DNA of 64,000 nucleotides from Bombus terrestris (Eukaryota > Arthropoda > Insecta > Hymenoptera > Apidae), in NCBI RefSeq assembly GCF_910591885.1, contig NC_063285.1, positions 8,589,395 through 8,653,394 on the forward strand, read 5' to 3'. The translations under genes and the position numbers were made by a program. Below, in pieces: positions 1 to 11,959 of this stretch (position 1 is the stretch's first letter; every line of letters starts with the position of its first letter). Under the pieces are notes generated by a model. That model saw only the letters and a list, made by a program, of their open reading frames with translations, searched no databases and was not told where the DNA came from.

Positions 1-79
1 CACAGACCATAAATTTCGTATTGACTTGCATTAAAACTACACTCGTGCTTACCGTACATTAATGAAAATCAAACCAAAA

Positions 80-85
80 TTTATT
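80..85 (-). terminator. candidate polyadenylation signal AATAAA
   Basis: The plus strand reads tttatt here, giving AATAAA on the minus strand about 38 bases after the proposed stop at 123-125. Its spacing fits a 3' end for the BEN transcript. The same hexamer is common by chance in such AT-rich DNA. Confidence 0.4.
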
Positions 86-122
86 TGTCTGTTAGCCACC
101 AGCTTCTGCTCTGTCTTGACTT

Positions 123-316
123 TCAGTTAGCGTTTTCAATCCGGCAGCCACAAGGCAGCCAGCCGTCAATTTCTTGCAGCGATAAAACTACATGCATAAG
201 TAACAATCGTCTCTTATTGTTATATTTTTCCATGTTAATATTGTCGGTCAATTCCAGCAGGTCTGGTGTCGGTGAATTGTGATCCGCGAAGACAGCGTCG
301 GTGATTTCAATGGAAC
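123..316 (-). CDS. C-terminal exon after BEN domain
   Basis: The acceptor GGTCAG at 319-317 (minus strand) restores the frame broken by the BEN exon. The frame stays open for 64 codons to TGA at 125-123. The start, SIEITDAVFADHN, is polar and acidic, and the end is hydrophobic and Cys-containing with no known domain. An AATAAA signal lies at about 85-80, some 38 bases past the stop, which supports a terminal exon. A neighbouring acceptor 5 bases upstream would give an early stop. Confidence 0.5.
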
Positions 317-3300
317 CTGACCTGTGTAACTATAATCAATGAGATCTATATTTCTTGTTCTTGTACAATACGTATGATCATAATCTTGTTCGAGAACATA
401 CCAACCTAATAAATCCAGCAATGGTCAAGAGTAGTTTGTATAATATATACATTAAGAAAAAGTAGCTGCTACTTACATATAATAGCCTGTACTTTGGCCT
501 TATCTAGCGCAGGTTTCACTGGTCTCTCAGTGGCAGTTCCAGCTCGGCTCCATCGTTGTCCTGTGACCGAGCAGGTGGCCAACTCGGTGGGGCTGAACAA
601 AATTGCAGCCAGACCACGGGTCAATTTTCTGTAATCGCTCCATTTCACAGCCCTTAGTTGTTCCTCACACACTGCTATTCCCTCTCCCAAGTGCACCTGC
701 CGAACACATGTTTGTCAAAGTTTAAAAGAAAAAGAAAGCCAACATGTTTATGCAAATTTCTAATCCAGGAAAATAGGTAGAAAAATAATACATATAGTAA
801 CATATATATTACAGGTGCTTGAGTTTTGCGCGTGAGTCAAAAATGCATGTAGGTGTTGCGAATCACAGATGCTGATCTAAAAAAGAATGATGCTTTTGTA
901 TTAAAACGAGGAAGAAATTAAAACATATCTTAAGGAAGAGAAAGTTTCAAAGGAACGTAATAGAATTTTCAGATACAGATAAATATAGTGAGTAGCAAAA
1001 TACAGTGTCCTCTAAGTTAATTTAGCGACAGTGAAATATTCCACCTAGAAAAGCTGTTCAAAGTTCAAATTTTCAATCTCGTTTAAAAAAAGGAAACAGT
1101 ATTAATATTATTCCAGTGAAATGGTATGATGCCTATTCCCGTGACCTTGAGCTCCATACGAAGGCAGGAAACCGTATGACAAGTATTCGCTTTCTTCTTA
1201 AACATGTTTTTTTCAAGATTCAATGGAATTTGTATATTTTTAATGTATGTATATAATACACTAATATGGACACTATGTTTCAGGAGATAATTACATTTGT
1301 ATAAATAATTAATTTATATTATGTGTCAGGTTCTATCAGACAGTGAGAAACTATAAAATATAGTACTCATCGAAACTTTTTGTGAAAAAATTATTTACCA
1401 TTGCAGTATATTAAAGTCTTTTCATACTCTCTTCTTTCTTTTTAGTTTTCTGCCTTCCTGAAGTGCTGAAGTGAATAACTAATAAATAATATAATAGAAA
1501 GTTAATCTACTAGTGTTAAATACGAATTCTTTAAGAAAAGGGAGGAAGGAATAATTTTGAGCCAACGTCATACCTATTTTGATCCTTGAAAGATGTGAAG
1601 ATAAATAGAGCATTAATTAGGTCTGTCTTGTTTAATAAATTAACATCTTAATGGGATGTGAAGGTTACGCTACCTCAAAGTGATAACCGATATCCTCACC
1701 CAGAGAACACTGTATTAATCCTTTCGCTATGGAAGCTTGCCTACGAAATTATAATGGATCTGGCACAAATGTTCAATTAATTAAAGCGTGCTGAATTAAT
1801 CAGAACGTTTTATATAATCGAATGACCGTTTCACATTAATCACACGATTATTAACTTTTATAATCTTCTTGCAACGACTAAAAATAAATTTTTGTACAGA
1901 AAGTGTAATTCAAAAATTCCTTAACTTCGATATCAAAATACGTAATTAATTCATGTTTAATTACTCGACCAAATTTCGACGGAAATAATCAATTTGATCG
2001 CTGAGTGAATCGGTTGAAAACAGATTCGTTTGTTAGTTATACATTTTCATAATATTGATTTAACATTTAATTTACAGTTTATTTAAATACCACCAAACTT
2101 TTCTTCGCTCTATCTATTAAAAGGCGTAGCTACTATCGCTCGAAAGTATTCCACATAATTTAACTACAACATTACACGCAGTTGGCAGAGATTTCGTCTC
2201 GAGTACGGCAAAGCTACCTATATTCAAATTATTTAATAAGAAGAACAAAGGGTTCTAATATTGGGTTCACGAAATTTTCAAATGACAGACAATCACGTGT
2301 TTGATATTCCGTCTGCTGTTGCGGTTCGTGTAAAAATTATATGTTGTTTATTTATAATTTTATCGTAAATTATTTCATAAAATGGTAAATTATTCGTTTG
2401 GCAAATTAACAGTAAGAATTGTACCAGTGTCTATATATACTTGTACAAACGATTATTCCTATTACTCGAATAATTCTGCGGTCATTATTCGAATAGATGT
2501 ATGAAACAATTGATCACGGATAATTACTTCACTGACAAAATACTCCACTACTATGAATTAATTCCGATAGTCTTGGATAAATATTTATTTGAAACAATTC
2601 GAATAATGAATGAACAATTCGCCCGACTCGGTAACTGTAGAATTAATAATTTAATTTAAAACGTAACTGGAGAATTAATAAAGTTGTACTGTTATCAGCA
2701 ACCTACCAAACTATCCAGATATTTCCGAGCGATAGTGTACAGAAGAATTTCCGGTTTAACCGTTTGCTGGCCAACTCCGCCGTAGCGGAAGTGTTAAAGG
2801 TAACAATAAATAGAAAACTAAGGAGAAAATAAACACGTATTGAGTGAAGGAATAAATATGTAAGTGCAAGAACCATGGCCCAACGAGAACAAGCACAAAC
2901 AGTAAATAATGTACAGTAAATAAATACAGAGTAAACAACTGTGAAAGTAGATAAATTGCTGTGAACGATAAGAACGTAAGAAGATATAAAGTCTGCACAG
3001 TTAGATCAATAAGTGTGCAGACGACTATGAAAATGGTGTAAAATTGAATAAAGTGGAATTTTTCATTTGTTCTACGTTACATGAATCTACGGTGCAGTAA
3101 TACGCAGCAAGGTTTTGCATGACAAATATTTCACTCGATTCGCTTCCGACGTCATCGGCGCAGATGCGGACGCAAGAAGTTGAAGAAAATTAGTATTTCA
3201 AAGTGTTAGAGGATGCAAAGACACGAACGCGAGACTCGAGCAACTTGAATCAATAAATTATTACAGCTCTTTAAGACAAGCGGATGAGAAAAGAATGTGG

Positions 3301-5703
3301 AGGACAGGGAACTGCCTTTAATTAAGAATGATAAAAAAGAAAATAATTTCTGGAATAATTTGGAGTAAAACAGCCCCAGGGCGTATGATATTAACAATTA
3401 GCAAGCGCAGAAAAAGATTCAGTGAAAATAAACAGGAGCAAAGCGAAGGAGGAAAACGACACGGTAATTTGCACGTATATTATGCTAGCCAGATTATGCG
3501 CTAATTAGATATTCTTCTTGACGCTGCATTAATGTAGGTAAATTAATTCCTTTACGTCGCATATGTGACGACAACGTTTTCATAAAAAAACTAGTTGAAT
3601 TATTTCAGAAAAGGGATACTCTTAAGTGAACAAATTACGTTAAGAATATTCGCAAATCAGGTAACAGGTTGGCTTTTCTGGTTAACAGGTTTAGAAGAAA
3701 GACAGTCGTTTAAACGGAAGGGAATGTCTTTGAAAATTTTATGAAAATACACAGCGTGTTCAGTTTATCTCGAAAGATGTAATTGATAAAGACATGAAAA
3801 AAACTTTTCAAACGAATATTCCACGATATCGAGGAGAATATACTATATAGTCTTGTATATTTGACCTTGTAGTGACCTTGAATCTCTCTGCGAAAGACAC
3901 GTTAAAATTGTCCAATGGATAGCTTTATCTTTTAGTACGTTTTCTTGTAACTGGTATTCAGACGTTTTCGAAACATTATAGACTCGTGTCTTTTGCACCA
4001 GGTTTCAAGGTCGAATACAAGAGAGTTGTCGATGTCCTGCAACTTTCGTCTGGAACATCTTGCTGTACAATTTATATTTTTCGGAATATTTCAGGACAAT
4101 TATTATTCGAAGATATTATTATATAATTTATGTAAATATTTCTATATATATTTAATACATTTCTGTATAATTAATAATATCTAATATATAGGATTATATA
4201 AATTATTCGGAGATAAACCGGACACGCTGTATGTAACTTTACCCAATACGTAATAATCTTGGCAAATAATTAATAAAACCGACAGTGCAAGATATTTTGT
4301 AGAAAAGAAAAGACAAGCATATTCGCGTTTCAATTTCACTTAAAAATCTGTTGATGAACGCGGTCGATCGTTGTGTTCGAAAGTGTACGAAAGTTTTCGA
4401 GAGGCAAGTTAAATGAGGAAATTCGCGTGATTTATCGTTAACCCTTTGAGTGCTGTGGGCGCATATAGGTGTCTGACGAAAGCTATCGGCGTGGACTAAG
4501 GACTTATATATGCGTTTTCTGTAAGTGCCCGGCATGGGCTAAGGACGCATGTATGGGTTTTTCCATTTTTCCGAACACCTACGCGGAAGTAATACTATTG
4601 CGTTTGTGTGAAATAAATATAAATGCATTCCTTACAGCAGTAAACAAATGCCAATAGTGGCTCGTTATTGTTGAAGTGGTCACCACTTGTAAGAAAACTC
4701 TACATCTGGTTTTTTTAGTTTTCCCAAGCACTGAATTTTTCACACACAACTAAATTATTAACTTGTGTTATATTTACTAAATTTAGTTTTCTAGTTTATT
4801 GTGTTCTAGTTTATTACCCAAATTCTAGTTAACTGTAAATTTCAATGTTTATAATAAATAATTAAAAGTAACTAAAAAATAACGCTCTTGAATCATTTAA
4901 TCTCGTGCAAAAGAATTACCATAACTTACTACGATTTGCGCTTTGAATAGTCAATCAACAGAATTCAGTCTAACGAAAAAGTATTCCGTCCACAGCGATC
5001 GTCAGCGCTAGACGCGCGCCGTCCGTATGGACGGCATAGGCCGCGAGTATTCAGCACTCAAAGGGTTTAAATGGGTTTTCCAGTGTTCAACGGAAATTTA
5101 CCGTGGAATTTATTTTCTTTTTAGCGTGGTTACCATTTTTCTATCGAAATACGTATGTATGTATTATATAAGTTAGCAACTAAGTTGCCAACCAATAAAT
5201 GAACACGTGCTGAGTGCACGTAAGTGAAACATGTCAGTGATAGGCGCAACATCGCCTCTCTATGAGACGACGTAAGTAGTGTCGTTATACGAAAACACAT
5301 GCTCGAACACATGAACTAGGACTCTTCCAGATAAAAGAATGAATACTTCTCTAAAAACGAAATCTCCAATATTCCATATCTTTAATTTATTTTATTAATT
5401 TCCATAGGTCATTTGAAATTACTGCAGTCGTATAAAAAGTCTGGGCTGAGACTGGGTTGAATGAATGATGCGAGCTTAAATGAAATGAACGAGGAGAAAA
5501 AATATAAGAACAATGGAAATTTACCACGCCGTCGGAAGAGGACTCCTCGAAACCACGGAAAGCAGGCATCGCAGCAGGAGGTGTAGTTCTCATATCCAAG
5601 GGTAACCATTCACTCCTCGATGGCGAATTACCCTGTACAGACGGGGATCCATGTTTTCCACCCCTTGTTCCAAGCCGCGGCCTGCCGCGGCGTACCCTTC
5701 GAC
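123..5703 (-). CDS. AT-hook plus BEN-domain exon set (three exons; 3' isoform or separate gene)
   Basis: Exons 5703-5525, 696-477 and 316-123 on the minus strand join in frame (phases 1, 0, 1) to about 196 codons ending at TGA. The order is a basic AT-hook-like segment (RRGRPRLG), a Ser/Pro-rich linker, a BEN domain, and a tail of about 64 residues. BEN domains bind DNA or chromatin partners and usually act in repression. No start codon is found in this set, so a 5' exon is missing. The phase matches the last shared exon of the BTB gene to the right on the same strand, so this may be its alternative 3' end. A piggyBac-type element sits in the first intron. If it is a separate gene, the promoter lies somewhere to the right of 5703. 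Confidence 0.7.
477..696 (-). CDS. BEN-domain exon
   Basis: This 220-nt exon has acceptor TTCGGCAG and donor GTAAGT. It starts in phase 0 and ends in phase 1. The translation has the BEN signature: HLGEGIAV at the start, RKLTRGLAAILF in the middle helix, then LATCSVTGQRW, and KPALDKAKVQAI in the last helix. BEN modules occur in chromatin and repressor proteins such as NAC1 (BTB-BEN) and insect Insensitive. The assignment rests on motif order, not on a search. Confidence 0.85.
697..4441. other. intron between AT-hook and BEN exons, left part
   Basis: AT-rich non-coding sequence. Open frames here, such as the hydrophobic minus-strand one at 2756-2998, look random. I see no domain, splice-bounded exon or transposon end before the element starting at 4442. 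Confidence 0.5.
4442..5066. mobile_element. piggyBac-type non-autonomous element, copy 1
   Basis: About 625 bases with 14-bp terminal inverted repeats CCCTTTGAGTGCTG / CAGCACTCAAAGGG. The left end abuts TTAA (4438-4441). On the right, TTAA (5067-5070) follows after one extra T. TTAA target duplication with a C-rich terminus is the piggyBac hallmark. No transposase is encoded. It is near-identical to the copy at 13889-14512 and carries an internal GC-rich palindrome (GCGCGCCGTCCGTATGGACG). It lies in the intron before the BEN exon. Confidence 0.85.
5172..5193. repeat. collapsed mariner-type palindrome remnant
   Basis: This stretch reads as a 21-base near-palindrome of GTTAGCAACT and AGTTGCCAAC. 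It is the same end sequence as the larger palindromes at 7819 and 28633. It is most simply a deletion derivative of that family. Confidence 0.4.
5525..5703 (-). CDS. AT-hook-like exon preceding BEN exon
   Basis: This 179-nt exon has acceptor TTGTTCAG and donor GTG|GTAAAT. Two bases complete a split codon, then 59 codons follow, leaving phase 0 as the BEN exon requires. It encodes RRVRRGRPRLG, whose GRP core in basic context is the AT-hook signature. A Ser/Pro-rich stretch and FRGFEESSSDGV follow. It is strongly GC-richer than its flanks. A shorter version starting at 5632 (acceptor TGTACAG) would also be in frame but would drop the AT-hook. Confidence 0.65.
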
Positions 5704-5759
5704 CTGAACAAGTATTTTCATATAGCGTTTCTCAAATGTTATGTTCTCTCAATATAGAT

Positions 5760-5782
5760 ATACATATATATATATATATATA
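5760..5782. repeat. TA microsatellite
   Basis: A short run of alternating TA about 20 bases long. Confidence 0.6.
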
Positions 5783-6139
5783 AGATCCAATAAAATTTCT
5801 TTATTTCGAACCTATGAATTTCTTATTTTAGCAAACGCTGTTATAGAGTACATTACAGATTCGGGCAAGATTTCTTTGAAACGAAGATAGAAAACAACAA
5901 TTTTAAATAATGAGTAGACTGTGGATATTTAGTAAGGTCCTATTGAAACTACTGATCCAGATTTGATCGACACTGCTTTTACCAATTCACCGGCACCACA
6001 TTTGATTGACAACCACTCTGACCAACAACAGGTTTAATCGACGACAGCGTTAACCGACAACAACAATGATCGATACAGAATTTAACCAATTGTTTACAGC
6101 AAGCTACGATCTAGCCTTGTCCACTTAAAGAGTATGTAC

Positions 6140-6500
6140 CTCGATCATTATTGATCAGTACTGTCGTCGATCAAGTGCCTGGTATTGATCAAGTCTGGTG
6201 TCGTTCAAGTCTGGTATTGATCAAGTCTGGTGTCGATCAAGTGCCTGGTATCGTTCAAGTCTGATATCGATCAGGTTTGGCGTCGTGCAAATGCCCGGTA
6301 TCTATCAAGAACCTGGTATCAATCAAGTCTGGCGTCGAGCAAATGCCTGGTATCTATCAAGAGCCTGGTATCGATCAAGTCTGGTGTCGATCAAATGCCT
6401 GGTATCGACCAAGAGTCTGACATTAATCAGGTGTCTGCTATTGATAAAGTATTTGTTGTCGATCAAATGTCTACAGTTGATTAACTGTCTGATGTCGATC
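6140..6500. repeat. 16-18-bp minisatellite (TATCGATCAAGTCTGG type)
   Basis: Diverged units of 16-18 bases, roughly GGTATCGATCAAGTCTGG, repeat about twenty times, with a 52-base higher-order register (18+18+16) between about 6290 and 6400. Both overlapping plus-strand open frames here translate to Trp/Tyr/Ser repeats, as expected when a repeat lacks stops, so no gene is called. Looser related motifs (ATCGACA, CAACAA) extend left to about 5960 and right to 6660. Confidence 0.7.
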
Positions 6501-7818
6501 AAGTGTCCGATGCCAGTGAATTATTGGCGTCCCACTGAAGTCATCGACACTGTTTTCACCAACAACAATTCACAGTTCACGGACTTGATCTACAACAACT
6601 TTGGCTGACAGTAACTTCAACCGATGACGGTATGTATTAAGAACTGTCAATGATCGACACAAAACTTGCCAATTGCTTGTAGCAAATTCGATTAAAATAC
6701 AAGTATTGTGTTAGTCTATTTTCTAGCTTTCTCGTACATCTACGAAATGTATGATCGTATCGGTTAGCAAAGACAATTATGTTAATTATAGTATAAAACC
6801 GGTTCTTTATCAACTAATACCATCACACACGTAGCAAATGTTTTGGCAAAGCCAGAACACAGATTGGAACAATATTCTGAACCAGAGTTTTTTAAACTAT
6901 AGGTTGAACAGAATTATGAGGCTATGACAATTTTTGTATCTGTCACATACCAGTGAGATTAAAAATGTCAATCATCTGTCATTAAAGGATCAAGGATTCA
7001 TCTGATTGTTAATCGACATAGATATAAAACACAAGCTTTTAAAAAATCATTTAAATGAATTTTGACTTGGAATTAGAACAGAACCTGCAACAATTTCTAC
7101 AATAGTCTTAACACACATTTATAACATTTTATGCTACATGTTTATCGTAAAACGACGTTCTCGTCATTGACGATTGTGAAATCAAAATTTCTATTAACCG
7201 TGAGAAACTTTGAAAATGCTCTGTTATATCAAATATTTGGCCAAGATTTAATTTTTTATCCAAAAATAAACAAACATATTTATCAAAATTAAACAAACAA
7301 ATTTAGTTTTGTCCTAATAAGTGCTATTAAGTGATAAAATCAGAAATATAACAGGCATTGTTTCAAATTCAACTTTTTTGATTTATTATCCATTAATTGC
7401 TCGTTTGTATATTTATTTTGTACTACATCACGTATACTAAAATTTTCCCGGACGAAATGGAGCCACGAAAGGAGAAGGTTTAAAAAACGCTGCGTTCAAC
7501 CAAACTCGTACTTGGCTCGAGCAGTAAAAATCTGGTTGTACTTTATGTCGACTATTGTTGTTATCGGTTAATACATTCATCACAGTGGTTGTCAGTCAAA
7601 GTTATCGTTGCTCTGGCGTCAGTAAAATCTGCGTCAGCATTTCAATCGGACCCGATATTTACATATGCAATTTTTTAGTTATGAACACAACTAAAAAAAC
7701 TAAGCAAAAATTTTACTAACTGAATATTCATATATTTTTGACATGCGCATTTTACATATTTTTGCGTTTTCATATTTTTCGTAGCTGCGTAAAAATCACC
7801 AAAATAATAAGCTATTGT

Positions 7819-7894
7819 GTTGGCAACTAAGTGGTTGCGGATTTTGTCATTAGATGGTATTGAAAAATCCGCAATCACTTAGTTGCTAACCTAA
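7819..7894. mobile_element. short mariner-type palindromic MITE
   Basis: About 75 bases made of two facing copies of TTGGCAACTAAGTGRTTGCG (one per strand) around a tiny core. The right end extends to AACCTAA. The termini match those of the element at 28633. The inferred parent is a Tc1/mariner element deleted to its terminal repeats. Confidence 0.65.
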
Positions 7895-8354
7895 CATTTC
7901 ATTTACTTCATTATTTGCATCTTAGAAACAACATAAGGGAAACAACTTTATTTTATGTTCAAATCAAATAACTGATTTTCGAGTAATTTTCTATCTTCGA
8001 TAGAATAAATAATTTGTATTCTAACATTAATTAAAAATATTATCTTTTGCACACAGTTGAGTTATGAACCGCATAATCGTGAATTACTTTATAATGTAGG
8101 AATATTTAGTCTCTGAAATGTGTATATAATTATACGTGTAACAATCATCCTTCTATTATTAATATTTCTTTTATTATTTACTTAAATTAATATTTAATAT
8201 TAATTATTTATTAAGTTTGTGTGACCTATAAGACAGCAAAATCAGCATTCCTGACGCAGTTGACAATGTTGGATGAGAAATTATTTAAGACAATATTTCA
8301 AGAAACATTTATCCAAATACGAAGTATGGAAAACAATTAAAAAATTATATTTAA

Positions 8355-8410
8355 TAGTTAAATAGTGAATAGTGAATAGTTAAATAGTGAAATAGTGAAT
8401 AGTAAATTTT
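8355..8410. repeat. AATAGTG short tandem repeat
   Basis: Several imperfect copies of AATAGTG/AATAGTTA in a row. Confidence 0.5.
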
Positions 8411-9299
8411 AAGATTCTTTTAAACAAAAATTATTTGCTCGTTCGAATAAACTGGCGCATAATTATCTCGAAATAATATCTACTCAAATATTAAATCGCT
8501 AAATATCACTAAATGTATCACTAAAATAATCGTTTCTTAAATGTTTTATTTAAATAATGGCCAAGCCCGCGTAATGAATATTTAAAAATATCGAAAAATG
8601 TGGTACAAGAAGTAAAGGTAAATTGAAAATGTAGGAGGTGAATTTTTAATACGAGGCGTCATTTCCGTGAAACTGGAGTTTGAAATTTTTATAAGTACGC
8701 ATAACGTATACACACGTGCTTCGCTCATTCCTATTTGCATAAATTCGAATAATCAGCAGCAAGTTATTCTACCTGCAGGAATAAGCGAAAAATGCGAAAT
8801 AAAATGCTTTCATAATTTTCAAAATACAGGCGCATCATGATAAATTACTCGAAACGCAAACAAACGAAAAGCTAAATGCAATATCGTTATCGGTATAATA
8901 CACGTCGATAAGTGAGTCTGATTTTGAGATACAAACAAACACAAATATTTATCTTGTAGAAAAGGAATACAGCTTAAACACAGAATTATGCTCATAAAAT
9001 TACGATATATATATAAACAGATCGGTCGATAATTTCCGTGTCTCAAACGTAACAATTATAACCTCAATTTTGCTCTTTGATGGCAGCCATGTTTACGAAA
9101 TTCTTATTATACGAATACGATAAGAACTCATTTTTCTCGCGGAGATTGAGCCTCGTATTAAAATTGTCGTTCTACGTTTCCGGTTCAACAACTTTCAATC
9201 GCTTTGTGCCCCATATTTTGCTACGTCCTGTACATGAAACATTTGTAGGTTAGTCGACTACAGACTAGCTTCGTTAAACATTTATGTACACATATGGAA

Positions 9300-9750
9300 A
9301 GAAATTTGATTATATATTATAAATATATTTTGATTATATATTTTATAAAAATGTTTTGATTATATAAATTTGATTTGATTATATTTATATTGTTAATTAA
9401 TATTTCTATAGATAATCATTGGATATAAATTCTTGATGAATTTATTAAAATAAAAAGTAGCAATATAGTTGATATTAAAGAAAAAATATATAATTTATTT
9501 AAAATAAATATTTAATTTTTATTAAAAATTAGAATATTTTATGTAAAAATTTATTTATAGGATATTAATATTTCTATTAGTTTAAAAGCTTATTATATAT
9601 ATTATAAAATAGTTAGTAATAGTATGTAATAAATATATATTAATATTTTATCAAAATATATCTTCTATCAGACATATTACTTATTTTATTTAATATTAAT
9701 ATATATAAATAAATAAATATGTCAATTAATTATAAAAGATTGTATATCTT
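9300..9750. other. extremely AT-rich tract before satellite
   Basis: Almost pure A/T with recurring TTGATTATAT and short AT palindromes. No coding signal. Confidence 0.5.
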
Positions 9751-9754
9751 CAAT

Positions 9755-10810
9755 ATCATATTCAATTTCATTATTTGTATTGCTGTTATTAATATTTATG
9801 TTCTTTCTTGAGATATATGGAACAAAGATGATTTTGCTAAGATGAACACCTTTCTATTTAATTTCATTATTTGTATTGGTATTATTAACATTTACATTCT
9901 TTCTTGAAATATGTAAAACAAAAATGTACTTGCTAAAATGAACACCTTTCTATTTAATTTTATCATTTGTATTACTATTATCAATATTCATGTTCTTTCT
10001 TGAAACATACAAAACAAAGATGTACTTGCTAAGATGAACACCTTTCTATTTAATTCTTATTATTTGTATTGCTATTATTAATATTTACATTCTTTCTTGA
10101 AATAGATAAAACAAAGATGTACTTGCTAAGATGAACACCTTTCTATTTAATTCTTATTATTTGTATTGCTATTATTAATATTTACATTCTTTCTTGAAAT
10201 AGATAAAACAAAGATGTACTTGCTAAGATGAACACCTTTCTATTTAATTCTTATTATTTGTATTGCTATTATTAATATTTACATTCTTTCTTGAAATAGA
10301 TAAAACAAAGATGTACTTGCTAAGATGAACACCTTTCTATTTAATTTTATTATCTGTATTACTATTATTAATATTTACATTCTTTCTTGAAATAGATAAA
10401 ACAAAGATGTAATTGCTAAGATGAACACCTTTCTATTTAATTTTATTATTTGTATTATTATTATTAATATTTATATTCTTTCTTGAAATAGATAAAACAA
10501 AGATGTACTTGCTAAGATAAACACCTTCCTATTTAATTTTATTATTTGTATTGCTATTATCAATATTCTTGTTCTTTCTTGAAACATACAAAACAAAGAT
10601 AAACTTGCTAAGATAAACACCTTTCTATTTAATCTCATTATTCGTACTGTTATTATTAGTATACATATCCTTTTTTAAAATACACAGAACGAAGATGAAT
10701 CTTCAAAAATGAAATTCCCATCTAATTTTATTATTTATATCACTATTATTAACATGTACGTCCTTTTTTCAGATATCTAGAACAAAGATGAACTTCTTCT
10801 TGAACATGAG
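9755..10810. repeat. 96-97-bp tandem satellite, about ten copies
   Basis: The marker GAACACC recurs at 9844, 9940, 10036, 10133, 10230, 10327 and 10423, then in mutated form near 10519, 10615 and 10711: a steady 96-97-base period. Each unit has CTATTTAATT, ATTTGTATTGCTATTATT, TTCTTTCTTGAAA and AAAGATGTACTTGCTAAG in order. The central four units are nearly identical and the edges are diverged, as expected when unequal crossing-over homogenises the middle. Confidence 0.9.
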
Positions 10811-11959
10811 GGAATTAACTGCCCTATCATCTAAAAATTCCTTTATCCAAACATCTTTATTCTCCCAATTAGTTCAGATAACTGAGGTTCTACTGTGCCT
10901 ATATTTACAAAGCTACCTCACCCAAGCACTTTGATTCACTCATTCTCTTTGTCCCATTCATACTGATTAAAACCTACTCCAAGACTAATTGCCCTTTTAT
11001 TATACCTTTGCTCGTTTGCTCAAAACTCTCCTTGATCTACTTTTTACTAGTCTACAGAATCTGCAGCCTCTCGAGCCATTCTACAATTCTCCTATCCCAT
11101 CTTTCGTTTACTACGTCTTCCAGCCTGACACCTCTTTCGCTTTTGCTGCAGTCCTTTGTCATGTGCTCTGAACTCCATCCAACGAATCGAGTTAGTAAAG
11201 GTAAACAAACTCACGTGATTGGAACAGAAGCATATTCGCAAGCTTCAGAAATACCGTATCGTAAACCCGAAACTGGACCCAAAGGTACATTTTCACGTGA
11301 CAGTTCAATGTGACAGTACGTTTGCACATGGTACAAAGTCACGAAGCTCCTCTCTAAGAGGCAGACAGGCAGCAACACAATGTACTGTTCTAACTTTCAG
11401 CCTCGTGACTTCAAAGTCACGACTTAGAGTCACGTGTAGATATGACCTAAATTTGATGATGTGATTTTCACACTCATGATACTAAATGATACGACCTTCG
11501 TCGTGAATATTAGACTCTTTTTGTCATGATGTTGAGCTTGCTTCGTCCTACGCTGTCACAACAGCAACTATCGTGACTTTTACTGACACATGAAGATCTG
11601 TGTCAACAACGACTCGTGTAAATCGGCTCCTCAGCTCAACTGCTGATCTCCTGCTTGCCTGACCACGTGCTTGGTAAGCGAATGTCTCGTTTCTCTCAAC
11701 TGACTGCAGTCGTTAAGAGTACAACAGGCTCCTCCTAATCTATCCACGCACAGATTACACCTTCTGCCTTTCTCCTATCCTCAGTATCTACTATCCCAAT
11801 TTTTCCAAAATTCTACACTCTACTTGTTCTGTTAACTCTAGGTCTCTAGGTCTTCCTTTCTTAGATAACCTGGCAGCCCCATCGTTCGGACATATCTGTA
11901 CCTACCATTTTCACTAACTGAATAAATAATAAAACAGCCATAATGTTGTTCTTTTTTAT

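Noticed and set aside
2756..2998. Hydrophobic 80-codon minus-strand frame that could be a membrane protein
   Set aside because: AT-rich DNA read in this frame naturally gives Leu/Phe/Tyr; no upstream promoter, splice or family evidence.
4469..4657. 62-codon frame conserved between two sites (also 13916-14104)
   Set aside because: Both lie in copies of the same non-autonomous element; similarity reflects recent copying, not selection.
6198..6608. 136-codon plus-strand frame
   Set aside because: Generated by the 16-18-bp minisatellite; two frames are open at once and the peptide is purely repetitive.
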